From Moritella sp. F3 (lineage in GTDB: Bacteria > Pseudomonadota > Gammaproteobacteria > Enterobacterales > Moritellaceae), in NCBI RefSeq assembly GCF_015082335.1, contig NZ_BLRL01000003.1:372001-436000 (forward strand): DNA of 64,000 bases, in the 5' to 3' direction. Made by a program: the position numbers and the translations under genes. Under the pieces are notes generated by a model. It saw nothing but the letters and a program-made list of their open reading frames with translations, did no database searches and was not told the origin of the DNA. Below are positions 36,246 to 45,085 of this stretch, piece by piece. How positions within the stretch are numbered: position 1 is the stretch's first letter; every line of letters starts with the position of its first letter.

Positions 36246-38399
36246 ATGTTATACCAGCCTACTCGTATATTATCCCCTGTGGCGTTTGCCATTATCTGCG
36301 CTTTATCTAGTTCAGCATTTGCTGAACAGTCTATTAGCGATAGTACTAACTCTAGTGATACTGCTAGCAATAGTACTGAAGAAAAAATGACTGTTTTTGG
36401 CAAAGCGTATCGAAATACCGCGACCAAAACGGCATTAGCGCCGATGGATACACCGCAAGCGATTACTGACGTAGACAGAGAAACCCTTGATTTACGAGGC
36501 GTACAGTCGGTTGCTGAGGCATTACGATACGTACCCGCTGTTAATACAGAACTAAGAGGGGGGGCCGTTTCTCGATTGGATTTATTTAATATTCGTGGCT
36601 TCATTAACTATCAGAACTTTTATGATGGGTTACCGTTGATGTTTAACGGCTGGAACTTACAACCACAAATTGATTCTATTGCACTTGAGCAAGTTGAAGT
36701 GTTTAAGGGACCAACCTCTGTCTTATATGGCAATATCCCACCGGGCGGCATGGTTAACCTTATTGCAAAATCACCACAGCAAGAACAGCGTACCGATGTG
36801 ACGATGACAGGTGGTAGTTCTGACCACAAAGAAATTTCAGTTGATTCAACCGGCCAGATTGCAGATTCAAACCTATCTTATCGGGTAGTTGCTTTAGCAC
36901 GAAAGAAAGAGGGACAAGCTGATACCTCTGAAGAAGAGCGTTATGTATTTGCACCTTCCGTAGATTGGCAGGTATCTGATAAGACGTTAGTTAATTTCAA
37001 TGTTTATTATCAAAATGATCCATCTGCAGGCATTTACACGTCAGTACCTGGGGCGGGGAGTGTATTACCAAATCCGAATGGCAAGCTTGATTCAAGTACT
37101 TTCACCGGTGATGAAAACTGGAATACCTATGAGCGTGAAGTATTGATGCTCGGTTATAAAATTAACCATGAGTTTAATAATAACTGGGCTTTCTTGATGA
37201 ATGCGCGCTTTATGGATGCGGATGCTTACCAAGAAAATACCTATAACACAGCGTTGCAGAGCGATATGCGCACCGTTGGTCGTAATGCGTACCTTACTGA
37301 TGAAAAATCAAAAAGCTTTGTTATCGATAATCAAATTTCTGGGAGTTTCAATACCGGCGTACTCGAGCATAATGTACTGTTAGGCTTTGACTATCAGCAA
37401 CTTGATTCGCGTATTATTTATAAGGATGCGAGTGCGCCATCGATTGATGTGTTTAATCCTAATCATCAACAAATTGACGGTAGTTCGCTTAATTTCACTT
37501 ACACCACCGACTTTGATTTAGAAAGTAATCAAGTTGGGCTTTATGTACAAGATCAGTTGGTATTAGGTAATTGGGTTGTGATTGCTGGTGGTCGTTATGA
37601 TGAATATGAACAGACATCAAAAGACCATGTTTCAGGCACTGATACTGCAGCTGCCATTAAACAAGATAATTTTGCGTTCCGTTTAGGTGGTTTGTATAAC
37701 TTTGATAATGGCTTCGCACCTTATGTTAACTATGCGCAAAGTTTCGAACCTGTCGTTGGTGCCGATCGCCATGGTAATGCTTTTGTACCGTCAACGGGCG
37801 AGCAGTGGGAAGCAGGTCTGAAGTATGAATCTGCAGATATGAGCAAACGTTTTGTTGTGTCATTGTTCAACATAACCAAGCAGAACGACTTAACGCGTGA
37901 TCCAAGTGGTTCACCGTACGATCAAGTTCAAACGGGTGAAACGCAGTCTAAAGGTGTCGAAATTGAAGCGAATATAATGCTGACAGACAACATTGATCTT
38001 GCGACGACTTATACCTACATGGATATGAAAGTGACTGAAGATAACACTGGATTAGAGGGTAAGACACCAATTTGGGTGCCTGAGCATGCAGCCAATGCAT
38101 GGTTAAATTATTATCTTTATAACGGAATGGCTGCTGGTACGACTATCGGTACGGGTATCCGTTATGTGGGTGAAACACAAATTGATGCACTTAATACCGA
38201 TCAAGTACCTGATTATACCTTAGTCGATATGTCTATTTCTTATGATCTGTCTTACTTAAGCGATAGTTTGGATGGTTCAAGTGTTTCTGTTGTAGCGAGT
38301 AACTTGTTTGGTACGGAGTATTACTCTTGTTATGACTCGAACAATTGTTGGTTTGGAGCTGAACGTAATATTACAGCCAATGTTAAATTTAGTTTTTAA
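36246..38399 (+). CDS. TonB-dependent siderophore receptor
   Basis: This outer-membrane gated barrel imports a ferric siderophore. The start is ATG 36246, with GGAG five bases upstream; a TTG at 36219 would lie inside the Fur box. The 717-residue product has a signal peptide (LSPVAFAIICALSSSAFA) and a TonB-box-like EEKMTVFGK. The plug domain includes MDTPQAITDVDRETLDLRG, FNIRGFINYQNFYDG and VEVFKGPTSVLYGNIPPGG. The barrel ends in VKFSF with the terminal Phe. It resembles ferrichrome/hydroxamate-type receptors, but the substrate cannot be read directly. A run of seven G (36558-36564) lies in the plug coding region. Confidence 0.93.
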   Translation: MLYQPTRILSPVAFAIICALSSSAFAEQSISDSTNSSDTASNSTEEKMTVFGKAYRNTATKTALAPMDTPQAITDVDRETLDLRGVQSVAEALRYVPAVNTELRGGAVSRLDLFNIRGFINYQNFYDGLPLMFNGWNLQPQIDSIALEQVEVFKGPTSVLYGNIPPGGMVNLIAKSPQQEQRTDVTMTGGSSDHKEISVDSTGQIADSNLSYRVVALARKKEGQADTSEEERYVFAPSVDWQVSDKTLVNFNVYYQNDPSAGIYTSVPGAGSVLPNPNGKLDSSTFTGDENWNTYEREVLMLGYKINHEFNNNWAFLMNARFMDADAYQENTYNTALQSDMRTVGRNAYLTDEKSKSFVIDNQISGSFNTGVLEHNVLLGFDYQQLDSRIIYKDASAPSIDVFNPNHQQIDGSSLNFTYTTDFDLESNQVGLYVQDQLVLGNWVVIAGGRYDEYEQTSKDHVSGTDTAAAIKQDNFAFRLGGLYNFDNGFAPYVNYAQSFEPVVGADRHGNAFVPSTGEQWEAGLKYESADMSKRFVVSLFNITKQNDLTRDPSGSPYDQVQTGETQSKGVEIEANIMLTDNIDLATTYTYMDMKVTEDNTGLEGKTPIWVPEHAANAWLNYYLYNGMAAGTTIGTGIRYVGETQIDALNTDQVPDYTLVDMSISYDLSYLSDSLDGSSVSVVASNLFGTEYYSCYDSNNCWFGAERNITANVKFSF

Positions 38400-38426
38400 C
38401 CCGTCATGTGAATGGAGCGAGATGTA

Positions 38427-39161
38427 ATGCCTGAAGAACTCATGTCACTAGATCGTGATGCTGACATTCAGGCTGTGAATTATGCCAAATTTTTTCAAAC
38501 TGCTTTATCTATCACCCCTTTATTGAAAGGGGTGTTGGAAAGCCCAGAAAAAGCACCGTTTAATCCACAGCTAAACAACCAAGTGGCAATGACGCAGTTG
38601 TATGATTATTGGAAAAACGCACATCCAGAGGCTGGTGCTGCATATTGGTTAACGCGAGGTTGGACGATGCTGATATGGCAACCATTATACCTCGCGTTCA
38701 TCGGTGCTTATGGCATACAGGGTGTTCCTAAATTAAGTTTAGTCGCTCAATTTCAGGGCCGGGATGGCATAGTTGCAGGGTTTACTTTGACTAAAGACTG
38801 CTTATTTACTGGTGAGTTACAGGCGCTAATTAATTATGCAGGCAGTGAGTTAACATCACTCTTTACAGCTTTACGGGAGCAGTTTTCACAGCAATATCGT
38901 TTACGTCCTGGTTTTGTTGCGCATTTGTTGGCTGACAGCGTATTGATTAACCTTATTGCATTTCAGCAATTACGAACCGATTTAGATGTCTATCAACAAG
39001 CTAAGCTGTGGTTTTCAGCGCTCGAATTACCAGATAAACACTTAAGTGCGCTTTATAAAGAACCTGAGTCTAATTTATGGTCAGTTAAACGAATTAGCTG
39101 TTGCATGCATTACCGTCGTGACGATGGTGAATTGTGTGCCAATTGCCCAAAGAATAAATAG
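38427..39161 (+). CDS. FhuF-like siderophore ferric reductase
   Basis: The 244-residue protein has the C-terminal [2Fe-2S] motif of FhuF-type reductases, C-C-x10-C-x2-C (CCMHYRRDDGELCANCP). The rest is helical with EAGAAYWLTRGWTMLIWQPLYLAF. Such proteins release iron from the imported ferric siderophore in the cytoplasm by reduction. I prefer ATG 38427 (GGAG nine bases upstream) over ATG 38412, which has no ribosome site. It lies between the receptor (27 bp) and the ATPase gene (7 bp), in one operon. Confidence 0.85.
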   Translation: MPEELMSLDRDADIQAVNYAKFFQTALSITPLLKGVLESPEKAPFNPQLNNQVAMTQLYDYWKNAHPEAGAAYWLTRGWTMLIWQPLYLAFIGAYGIQGVPKLSLVAQFQGRDGIVAGFTLTKDCLFTGELQALINYAGSELTSLFTALREQFSQQYRLRPGFVAHLLADSVLINLIAFQQLRTDLDVYQQAKLWFSALELPDKHLSALYKEPESNLWSVKRISCCMHYRRDDGELCANCPKNK

Positions 39162-39168
39162 GATAAAA

Positions 39169-39936
39169 ATGTTTGAATTGAAAAATGTTGTTGTTAACCG
39201 TGAAGGGCGCGACATCTTGTCGATCGATAACCTCTATATTGATAGTAATGAATTTACCGTGATCCTCGGACACAATGGTTCAGGTAAATCGACGCTTGCG
39301 CAAGTGTTGGCTGGTCAACTAAAGCCTGATAGTGGTCAGGTGAAGTTTTCAGCGCAAATGATGACGGAGTTATCGACAAGATTACTTGCGCAAAAAATAG
39401 CATTTTTACCTCAACGTTTACCTGAAGTGGCAGGGTTGACTGTTGAAGAGCTTGTGCGATTAGGTCGGTTTGCTTGGCGTGGTACATTTGGTCGTTACAA
39501 CCAACAAGACTCAGATATTATCACTACGGCTATGCAACAAACCAACACTGCGCATTTCTGCAAGCACACTGCCGATAGTCTGTCTGGTGGTGAACGTCAA
39601 AGAGCATGGATTGCGATGTTATTGGCACAGCAATCCCAAGTGTTGATTTTAGATGAACCGACATCTGCACTTGATGTTAGTCATCAATATGATTTGTTGT
39701 CGTTGCTGAAATCGCTTAACAAAGAAACTAAACAGGGGGTAATAGTCATCTTACATGACATTAATCTAGCGCTAAGGTTTGCGACGCAAGTTGTTGCATT
39801 AGAGCAAGGCAAAGTGAGTTTTACTGGCGATCATAGCGTGCTATTAGATAGCCAGAACCTATCTGATTTATATGGCACTGAAATTACATTAATCGATCAC
39901 CCTAGCCGAGACGAAAAGGTTGCTGTTGTATGTTAA
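39169..39936 (+). CDS. Iron-siderophore ABC transporter ATPase (FhuC-like)
   Basis: The 255-residue ATPase powers import by the FhuB-like permease. Walker A GHNGSGKST, Q-loop FLPQRLPEVAGLTVEELV, signature LSGGERQR and Walker B VLILDEPTSALD are intact. ATG 39169, with AGGA upstream, fits the family N-terminus MFELKNVVVNREG. Reading further upstream in frame would only run through the end of the previous gene. Its last bases overlap the start of the binding-protein gene by seven, so the two are coupled. Confidence 0.92.
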   Translation: MFELKNVVVNREGRDILSIDNLYIDSNEFTVILGHNGSGKSTLAQVLAGQLKPDSGQVKFSAQMMTELSTRLLAQKIAFLPQRLPEVAGLTVEELVRLGRFAWRGTFGRYNQQDSDIITTAMQQTNTAHFCKHTADSLSGGERQRAWIAMLLAQQSQVLILDEPTSALDVSHQYDLLSLLKSLNKETKQGVIVILHDINLALRFATQVVALEQGKVSFTGDHSVLLDSQNLSDLYGTEITLIDHPSRDEKVAVVC

Positions 39937-40883
39937 TAAGACAAAGAATAATTCAATGTATTAAAGTATTTATTACGACAGTATTGGTCGTAATCCCGTT
40001 ATACTCACAGGCCGAAGTAACGGTAACTGATAGCCAAGGTAGTAAGACACTACCGCACTACGCACAACGAGTCGTGGTGCTTAATTGGGATCTGGCTGAG
40101 CAGATTTTAGAATTAGGAGTGGTCCCGGTTGGCATGCCTGATATTGCCGGTTATAGAGAATGGGTTGCTCAACCAGCTGTGCCTAATGAGGTGCAAGACA
40201 TAGGTACGCGCGTTGAACCTAATTATGAAAAAATAGCCTCGTTAAAGCCTGATGTTATTATTATTGCATCTCCTCAGGCTGATTTACAAAGTCAGCTAGC
40301 GAAGATCGCGCCAGTATTGTTTTATCAAACATTCAGTGCCTCGCACGATAATGCGCAAGCTGCATTAGATAACTTCCGCTATTTAGCGGGCGTGGTGAAT
40401 AAACAAGATGTTGCCGAACAAAAGCTTGTTGAGATGAAGAGTAAGATCCAAGCATTGAAGTCACGCTTACTACTTGCTTACGGGGGAGACCTGCCAGCAG
40501 TAACCACAATGCGCTTTGCAAGTACCACATCTGTATTCCTTTACGGTGGTAATTCAATGGCTGAGTATGCATTAAAGCAACTCGGTATAAAGCCTGCCTT
40601 AGATTTACCTGCGACTCAATGGGGAATAGTCCAAAAGCGTATTTCAGACCTTCATACGATCACCGATGGTACCGTATTGTACTTTGAACCATTCGAGCAA
40701 GAAGCGGCATTATCACGTTCTCGATTATGGACTTCGATGCCTTTCGTACGCGCCAGTCGTGTTAATAGCGTCGCGCCAAGCTGGAGCTATGGTGGTGCTA
40801 TGTCGATTAAGTACACGGCAGAAGCTATAACTGAGAGTTTATTAGCGTTAGCACCTAAACAGGCTGATAACGTAAACCAGTAG
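39930..40883 (+). CDS. Periplasmic iron-siderophore binding protein (FhuD-like)
   Basis: The 317 residues start with a signal peptide (VFITTVLVVIPLYSQA) and continue with a FhuD/BtuF-type fold: QRVVVLNWDLAEQILELGVVP, then EPNYEKIASLKPDVIIIASPQ and a long connecting helix before FASTTSVFLYGGNSMAEY. It delivers the ferric siderophore to the FhuB-like permease. The RVVVLNWDLAEQLL-type stretch is typical of the hydroxamate FhuD group. The start overlaps the ATPase stop by seven bases. Confidence 0.9.
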   Translation: MLIRQRIIQCIKVFITTVLVVIPLYSQAEVTVTDSQGSKTLPHYAQRVVVLNWDLAEQILELGVVPVGMPDIAGYREWVAQPAVPNEVQDIGTRVEPNYEKIASLKPDVIIIASPQADLQSQLAKIAPVLFYQTFSASHDNAQAALDNFRYLAGVVNKQDVAEQKLVEMKSKIQALKSRLLLAYGGDLPAVTTMRFASTTSVFLYGGNSMAEYALKQLGIKPALDLPATQWGIVQKRISDLHTITDGTVLYFEPFEQEAALSRSRLWTSMPFVRASRVNSVAPSWSYGGAMSIKYTAEAITESLLALAPKQADNVNQ

Positions 40884-40936
40884 TGCTTAGTTTGTTTAGT
40901 GTTTACTCATAAATAATTTGTTATACGGGAAGAGAG

Positions 40937-42904
40937 ATGTTGAGGTATTTAATGACAGTGCTGGCACTTATGCTTGCGCTGTTTTTATCGTTACAGTTAC
41001 AAACTGATATGACGATCACGAAACAATACGCATTAATGGCGGGCCTAGAACCGTTCGAATTTGTTGAGATTGACTTTGTTTATGCTGTACTACCAAGATT
41101 AGTTGTTGCTATGTTAGTAGGCGCAAGTTTGGGCTTGGTCGGCAGTTTGATGCAGCAATTGACACAAAACCCTCTGTTATCACCGCTCACATTTGGTACA
41201 TCATCAGGTGCTTGGTTGGCGCTGGTATTAGCCGCTGTTTTTTTCCCTGATTTAGGCGTTGAAAGTAATACTATGTTTGCCTTGGTTGGCGCGTTATCAG
41301 CAATGGCATTAGTGTTATTTATCACCGGCATAAATAATCTTTCCGGCCTGCCTGTTATTCTGGCTGGTATGGCGGTGAACTTGTTACTTGGTGCATTCGC
41401 GACAGCCGTTATTTTACTTAATGATCAATATGCTAAAAACTTATTCATATGGGGCGCGGGTGATCTGGCTCAAAATGGTTGGGATTGGGTACAATGGCTA
41501 ACCCCGAGAATGTGCGTTGGCTTCGTCATTTTAGCGGCTGCGCCAAGAGTGCTAACGTTAATGCGGATTGGTCAGCAAGGTGCAACAGCCCGTGGTTTGA
41601 GTATTATGCCGCAATTTTTGCTGTTATTACTTTTAGGTGTATGGTTAGTTTCATCGGCAATTACTGCCGTTGGCGTGATCGGTTTTGTTGGTTTATTAAC
41701 GCCGAATATTGCGCGGTATTTAGGCGCGAGAACGGCTCGGGATGAACTTTGTTACAGCTTATTATTAGGCGCTTTATTCTTAGTATTAACTGATGCTTTA
41801 GCTGTTTGGTTAAGTCAATTTACGTTGGATTTTATACCGAGTGGCACGGCGGCTGCCGTTATTGGCGCGCCTGCATTAATCTGGTTTAGCCGCAGCGCAG
41901 TAAAGGCGCAAGATCAAATGGTATTTCGCTTACCTCAAGGTATTAATTATCTCAAAAAACGTGTAATAACGGTGATATTGGTTGGTCTTGTTAGTTCGAT
42001 ACTGCTTGCGAGCCTGTTTGTTATGCAAGAGAGTTGCTGGTCGTTTTCATGGCCTGATGCATTTTCTTGGTCTATTCGATGGCCGCGTATTTTAACATCG
42101 TTAGCTGCAGGTGCTGGGCTTGCTGTTGCTGGTACTATTTTACAACGCCTGATCCATAATCCCCTTGCTAGTCCTGATATTTTGGGAATATCTGCAGGCG
42201 CTATTTTTGCGTTGGTATTTGCTAGTATGTTTTGGGGTATCACCATTTTTGAAGCGGGCCCGTTAGTTGCTTTTTCTGGTGCTATGGGGGCGTTATTGAT
42301 TATCCTGCTACTTGGTAAAAAACACGATTATTCACCACCTAAACTCATTCTTACAGGTATCGCGTTGACTGCTTTAATTGAAGCCTTTGTGCAATTTGCA
42401 TTGGCGCGAGGCAATGACGATGTTTATGGCATTCTAGTTTGGTTGGCTGGCTCGACTTATAGGGTAAATGCCGAGCAGTCGGTTACGCTTGCAATCAGTG
42501 TGACGCTGTTATTATTGGTCGCATTTTCATTGTCACGCTGGCTAACGTTAATATCTGCGGGAAGAGATATGGCATTTTCACGTGGTTTGAATGGCTCTGT
42601 TGCCTTTGTACTATTGCTTTGTTTGGTAGCCTTGTTAGTCGCATTTGTGACTGCCAACATGGGGCCGGTTGCATTTATTGGCTTACTCGCACCACATATG
42701 GCAGCCATGTTAGGTGCCAAAAGTGTTAAACAGCAACTTATTGTGAGTGCCTTGATCGGCGGTTTTTTAGTACAGTTCTCTGATTGGCTCGGTCAAGTGG
42801 TATTGTATCCCGCTCAGTTAGCTGCTGGCATTTTAGTTTCTATTATCGGCGGTAGTTATTTTATTTTATTACTGATTAAAGGACGTGTAAGTAATTATAA
42901 TTAA
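40937..42904 (+). CDS. Double-length iron-siderophore permease (FhuB-like)
   Basis: The 655-residue membrane protein is a fusion of two FecCD-type permease halves, about 1-325 and 345-655, like E. coli FhuB (660 aa). Each half has its own copy of the conserved core: ASLGLVGSLMQQLTQNPLLSP with GVIGFVGLLTPNIARYL in the first, AGLAVAGTILQRLIHNPLASPDILG with GPVAFIGLLAPHMAAML in the second. The fused design indicates a hydroxamate-type system. It closes the receptor-reductase-ATPase-binding protein-permease order and has GGAAGAGAG before the ATG. No siderophore synthesis genes lie around it. Confidence 0.93.
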   Translation: MLRYLMTVLALMLALFLSLQLQTDMTITKQYALMAGLEPFEFVEIDFVYAVLPRLVVAMLVGASLGLVGSLMQQLTQNPLLSPLTFGTSSGAWLALVLAAVFFPDLGVESNTMFALVGALSAMALVLFITGINNLSGLPVILAGMAVNLLLGAFATAVILLNDQYAKNLFIWGAGDLAQNGWDWVQWLTPRMCVGFVILAAAPRVLTLMRIGQQGATARGLSIMPQFLLLLLLGVWLVSSAITAVGVIGFVGLLTPNIARYLGARTARDELCYSLLLGALFLVLTDALAVWLSQFTLDFIPSGTAAAVIGAPALIWFSRSAVKAQDQMVFRLPQGINYLKKRVITVILVGLVSSILLASLFVMQESCWSFSWPDAFSWSIRWPRILTSLAAGAGLAVAGTILQRLIHNPLASPDILGISAGAIFALVFASMFWGITIFEAGPLVAFSGAMGALLIILLLGKKHDYSPPKLILTGIALTALIEAFVQFALARGNDDVYGILVWLAGSTYRVNAEQSVTLAISVTLLLLVAFSLSRWLTLISAGRDMAFSRGLNGSVAFVLLLCLVALLVAFVTANMGPVAFIGLLAPHMAAMLGAKSVKQQLIVSALIGGFLVQFSDWLGQVVLYPAQLAAGILVSIIGGSYFILLLIKGRVSNYN

Positions 42905-42933
42905 AATATTATTTATCATCATAGGGAGGTGGG

Positions 42934-43032
42934 ATGATTTTAAGAAAAGTAACGGTAAATGACATCGATGGGATACATGAACAATTGGTATTAAAGATAT
43001 GCCAATGGAATTGCGTATTGCTCGTTAATTGA
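42934..43032 (+). pseudogene. Possible remnant of a GNAT acetyltransferase gene
   Basis: A strong ribosome site (GGGAGGTGGG) precedes ATG 42934, and the first codons read MILRKVTVNDIDGIHEQL, a typical GNAT N-terminus. The frame stops after 32 residues at 43032. A neighbouring frame continues with a short stretch (DMPMELRIAR) that also stops. I see a gene decayed by deletion or frameshift; a tiny real peptide is less likely. Confidence 0.35.
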
Positions 43033-43193
43033 TGTGCTATGAAGAACCGTTAATTATATTACGCTTTTAGAGTATTGAATTATTTTATTAACAAGTTAAA
43101 GTATGTAACAAATTACAGATGCGCTAAGTAAGTGTCGGTAGCCTCTTAAAATTTATAATACATTTTTGATGAAGTTAGAATAAGTTGTTCTAT

Positions 43194-43721
43194 ATGAAAA
43201 ATAATTACGGTTTTACATTAATTGAGTTCGTCATCGTCATCATTGTATTAGGCGTTTTGGCGGCGACTGCGATCCCTAAGTTTATTAATCTTCAGCACGA
43301 TGCTAGCCGTGCCGTTGTTCAGAATATCAGTGGCACATTGAAAAGCGCGATGGATTTTGTCAATGCGAGAAAGGAAATTGATAATGCTGAAACAGAAGTC
43401 GATTATAACGGGAATAAAATCACACTCGTTAACGGTTTCCCTAAACCATCGGCCCCTGAAATGCGCCATTTACTGAATATGGATCTACCGAGTACGACAT
43501 GGACGCCAAATTGGTTAACTGTACCTTGTGATGATTCAGAGTTTTGTATTCTTGGTAACCGAGCATATACCAACAAGCCGCAAATTGATGAGGTCACTTC
43601 TGGACATATCGTGTTCTTTTGGCCGAACGGCTATGTACTCGGCAGTTGTTTTGCTTATTATGCCAATTTGGAGATTGATGGCGTTTCACCTGTCATTGGT
43701 TTTGAAGATTCTGGTTGTTAA
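43194..43721 (+). CDS. Type IV pilin-like protein (MSHA-type prepilin)
   Basis: The 175-residue product has a short leader and the prepilin peptidase motif G/FTLIEF, followed by the hydrophobic helix VIVIIVLGVLAATAIPKF. Glu at position +5 of the mature protein is present. The C-terminal domain has Cys pairs (PCDDSEFC, GSC ... SGC) that can form the pilin disulfide loop. Upstream TTG 43185 would only lengthen the leader. No pilus assembly genes are near, so it is an orphan minor or major pilin relying on machinery elsewhere. AT-rich flanks and nearby gene remnants suggest a rearranged spot. Confidence 0.82.
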   Translation: MKNNYGFTLIEFVIVIIVLGVLAATAIPKFINLQHDASRAVVQNISGTLKSAMDFVNARKEIDNAETEVDYNGNKITLVNGFPKPSAPEMRHLLNMDLPSTTWTPNWLTVPCDDSEFCILGNRAYTNKPQIDEVTSGHIVFFWPNGYVLGSCFAYYANLEIDGVSPVIGFEDSGC

Positions 43722-44049
43722 CTCTCTGCTCATCAATAAATAAGGCAATGTAGGTTGCCGTCTATTTTATATGCTATTCGCTATCTATTTAACTCATTGT
43801 TCGTCATTTATTCCTCCTCCCTTTAAACGTCTCGCCATAATAGAACTATTGACTCTAATCATTGTCTGTCTTTGGAATGATTATTACTTTTAGATGGACT
43901 TTATTGCCTGCGATATAGCATATAAGAGATAAGTCATTGTAAATACTATTTTAAAGGCTATAGTTGAGTAAACGTCTATTCAGACAACTTGACTTGTTTA
44001 TACATAAATATGAATCGGTAGATAAACAGCACATTATTAGGGTGATTAT
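43722..44049. other. 328-bp gap before the RND operon
   Basis: No gene is supported. The region is AT-rich and should contain the promoter of the efflux operon. I see no clear terminator for the pilin gene and no recognised operator. Confidence 0.35.
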
Positions 44050-45084
44050 ATGAAGGGAATTATAGCGACCACGGTTGTTGCTGGCCTGCTACTTTCTGGC
44101 TGCAGTGAAGAACAAGTCGTCATTCCGGAACCGGATTCTCGACCTGTTAAGTTACAAACGGTGGATGTTGGTATTAAAGACACCTTCAGAACATTCCCAG
44201 GTGTTGTTGAAGCGGGAGATAAAGCTGTTCTCGCATTTCGAGTTTCAGGTGTTTTATCGTCGATGGATGTGAACCCGGGTGAAAACGTGGTTAAAGGGCA
44301 AAAGCTGGCTAGCTTGAACCAAGACGAATTTTCACTGCAAGTTGAACAAGCCAAAGCTAATTATGAACTTGCTTCAGTGCAGTTTAAACGAGATGAAAAA
44401 TTACGTAAAACCAATGTTGTTTCAGAGCTCGCATTTGATACCTCTAAAGCTAAGCGTAATCAAGCTCAGGCAACCTTAAGTAAGCAAGAGTCTAACTTAA
44501 GTTATGCAACCTTGGTGGCACCCTATGACGGTACTTTATCGTTATCATTGAAAGAAAATCATGAATATGTCATGGCAAAAGAAGCTGTAGTACATATTCA
44601 GCGCGCTGGTATCATCAACATTACCTTCCAATTACCAGAGCAATTACTTGCTCGATTTAATAATGATTACAGTCGCAGCCCAACCGTTATTTTCGATACT
44701 ATCCCTGGTGAAGAGTTCCCTGCTGAATTTAAAGAAATTGATACTGAAGCAAATGCGACAAATTCCAGTTATAAAGTCACTCTGTTCATGAACCGCCCTG
44801 AAGGTAAAAATATCTTGCCTGGTATGGCTGGTGCTGTCCGTATCGCACTGCCAAAAGGGAGTGCAGGAGCGTTATCACCACAAGCATTGATGAAAAAAGG
44901 TGATACCTATTATGTATGGCAGATCGACGATCAAGGCATTGCTCATAAACGAGAAATCGAATTAGATGAAAATGGACGTGTGTCTAAAGGTCTGAATGAT
45001 GGTGACAATGTTGCAATCTCTGGCGTTAACGAATTACGCGAAGGTCAGAAAGTAAGATCTTGGATCAAGGAACGAGGACTGTAA
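44050..45084 (+). CDS. RND efflux adaptor protein (first membrane fusion protein)
   Basis: The 344-residue periplasmic adaptor is a lipoprotein by its signal (TTVVAGLLLSGC, Cys acylation site). It has a split barrel-sandwich domain (DKAVLAFRVSGVLSSMDVNPGENVVKGQKLASL), a hairpin with Lys/Glu repeats (ANYELASVQFKRDEKL), then beta-barrel and membrane-proximal parts. It connects the RND pump to an outer-membrane channel. The second adaptor gene starts one base after its stop. The use of two different adaptors is typical of TriABC-type pumps. Confidence 0.9.
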   Translation: MKGIIATTVVAGLLLSGCSEEQVVIPEPDSRPVKLQTVDVGIKDTFRTFPGVVEAGDKAVLAFRVSGVLSSMDVNPGENVVKGQKLASLNQDEFSLQVEQAKANYELASVQFKRDEKLRKTNVVSELAFDTSKAKRNQAQATLSKQESNLSYATLVAPYDGTLSLSLKENHEYVMAKEAVVHIQRAGIINITFQLPEQLLARFNNDYSRSPTVIFDTIPGEEFPAEFKEIDTEANATNSSYKVTLFMNRPEGKNILPGMAGAVRIALPKGSAGALSPQALMKKGDTYYVWQIDDQGIAHKREIELDENGRVSKGLNDGDNVAISGVNELREGQKVRSWIKERGL

Positions 45085-45085
45085 C

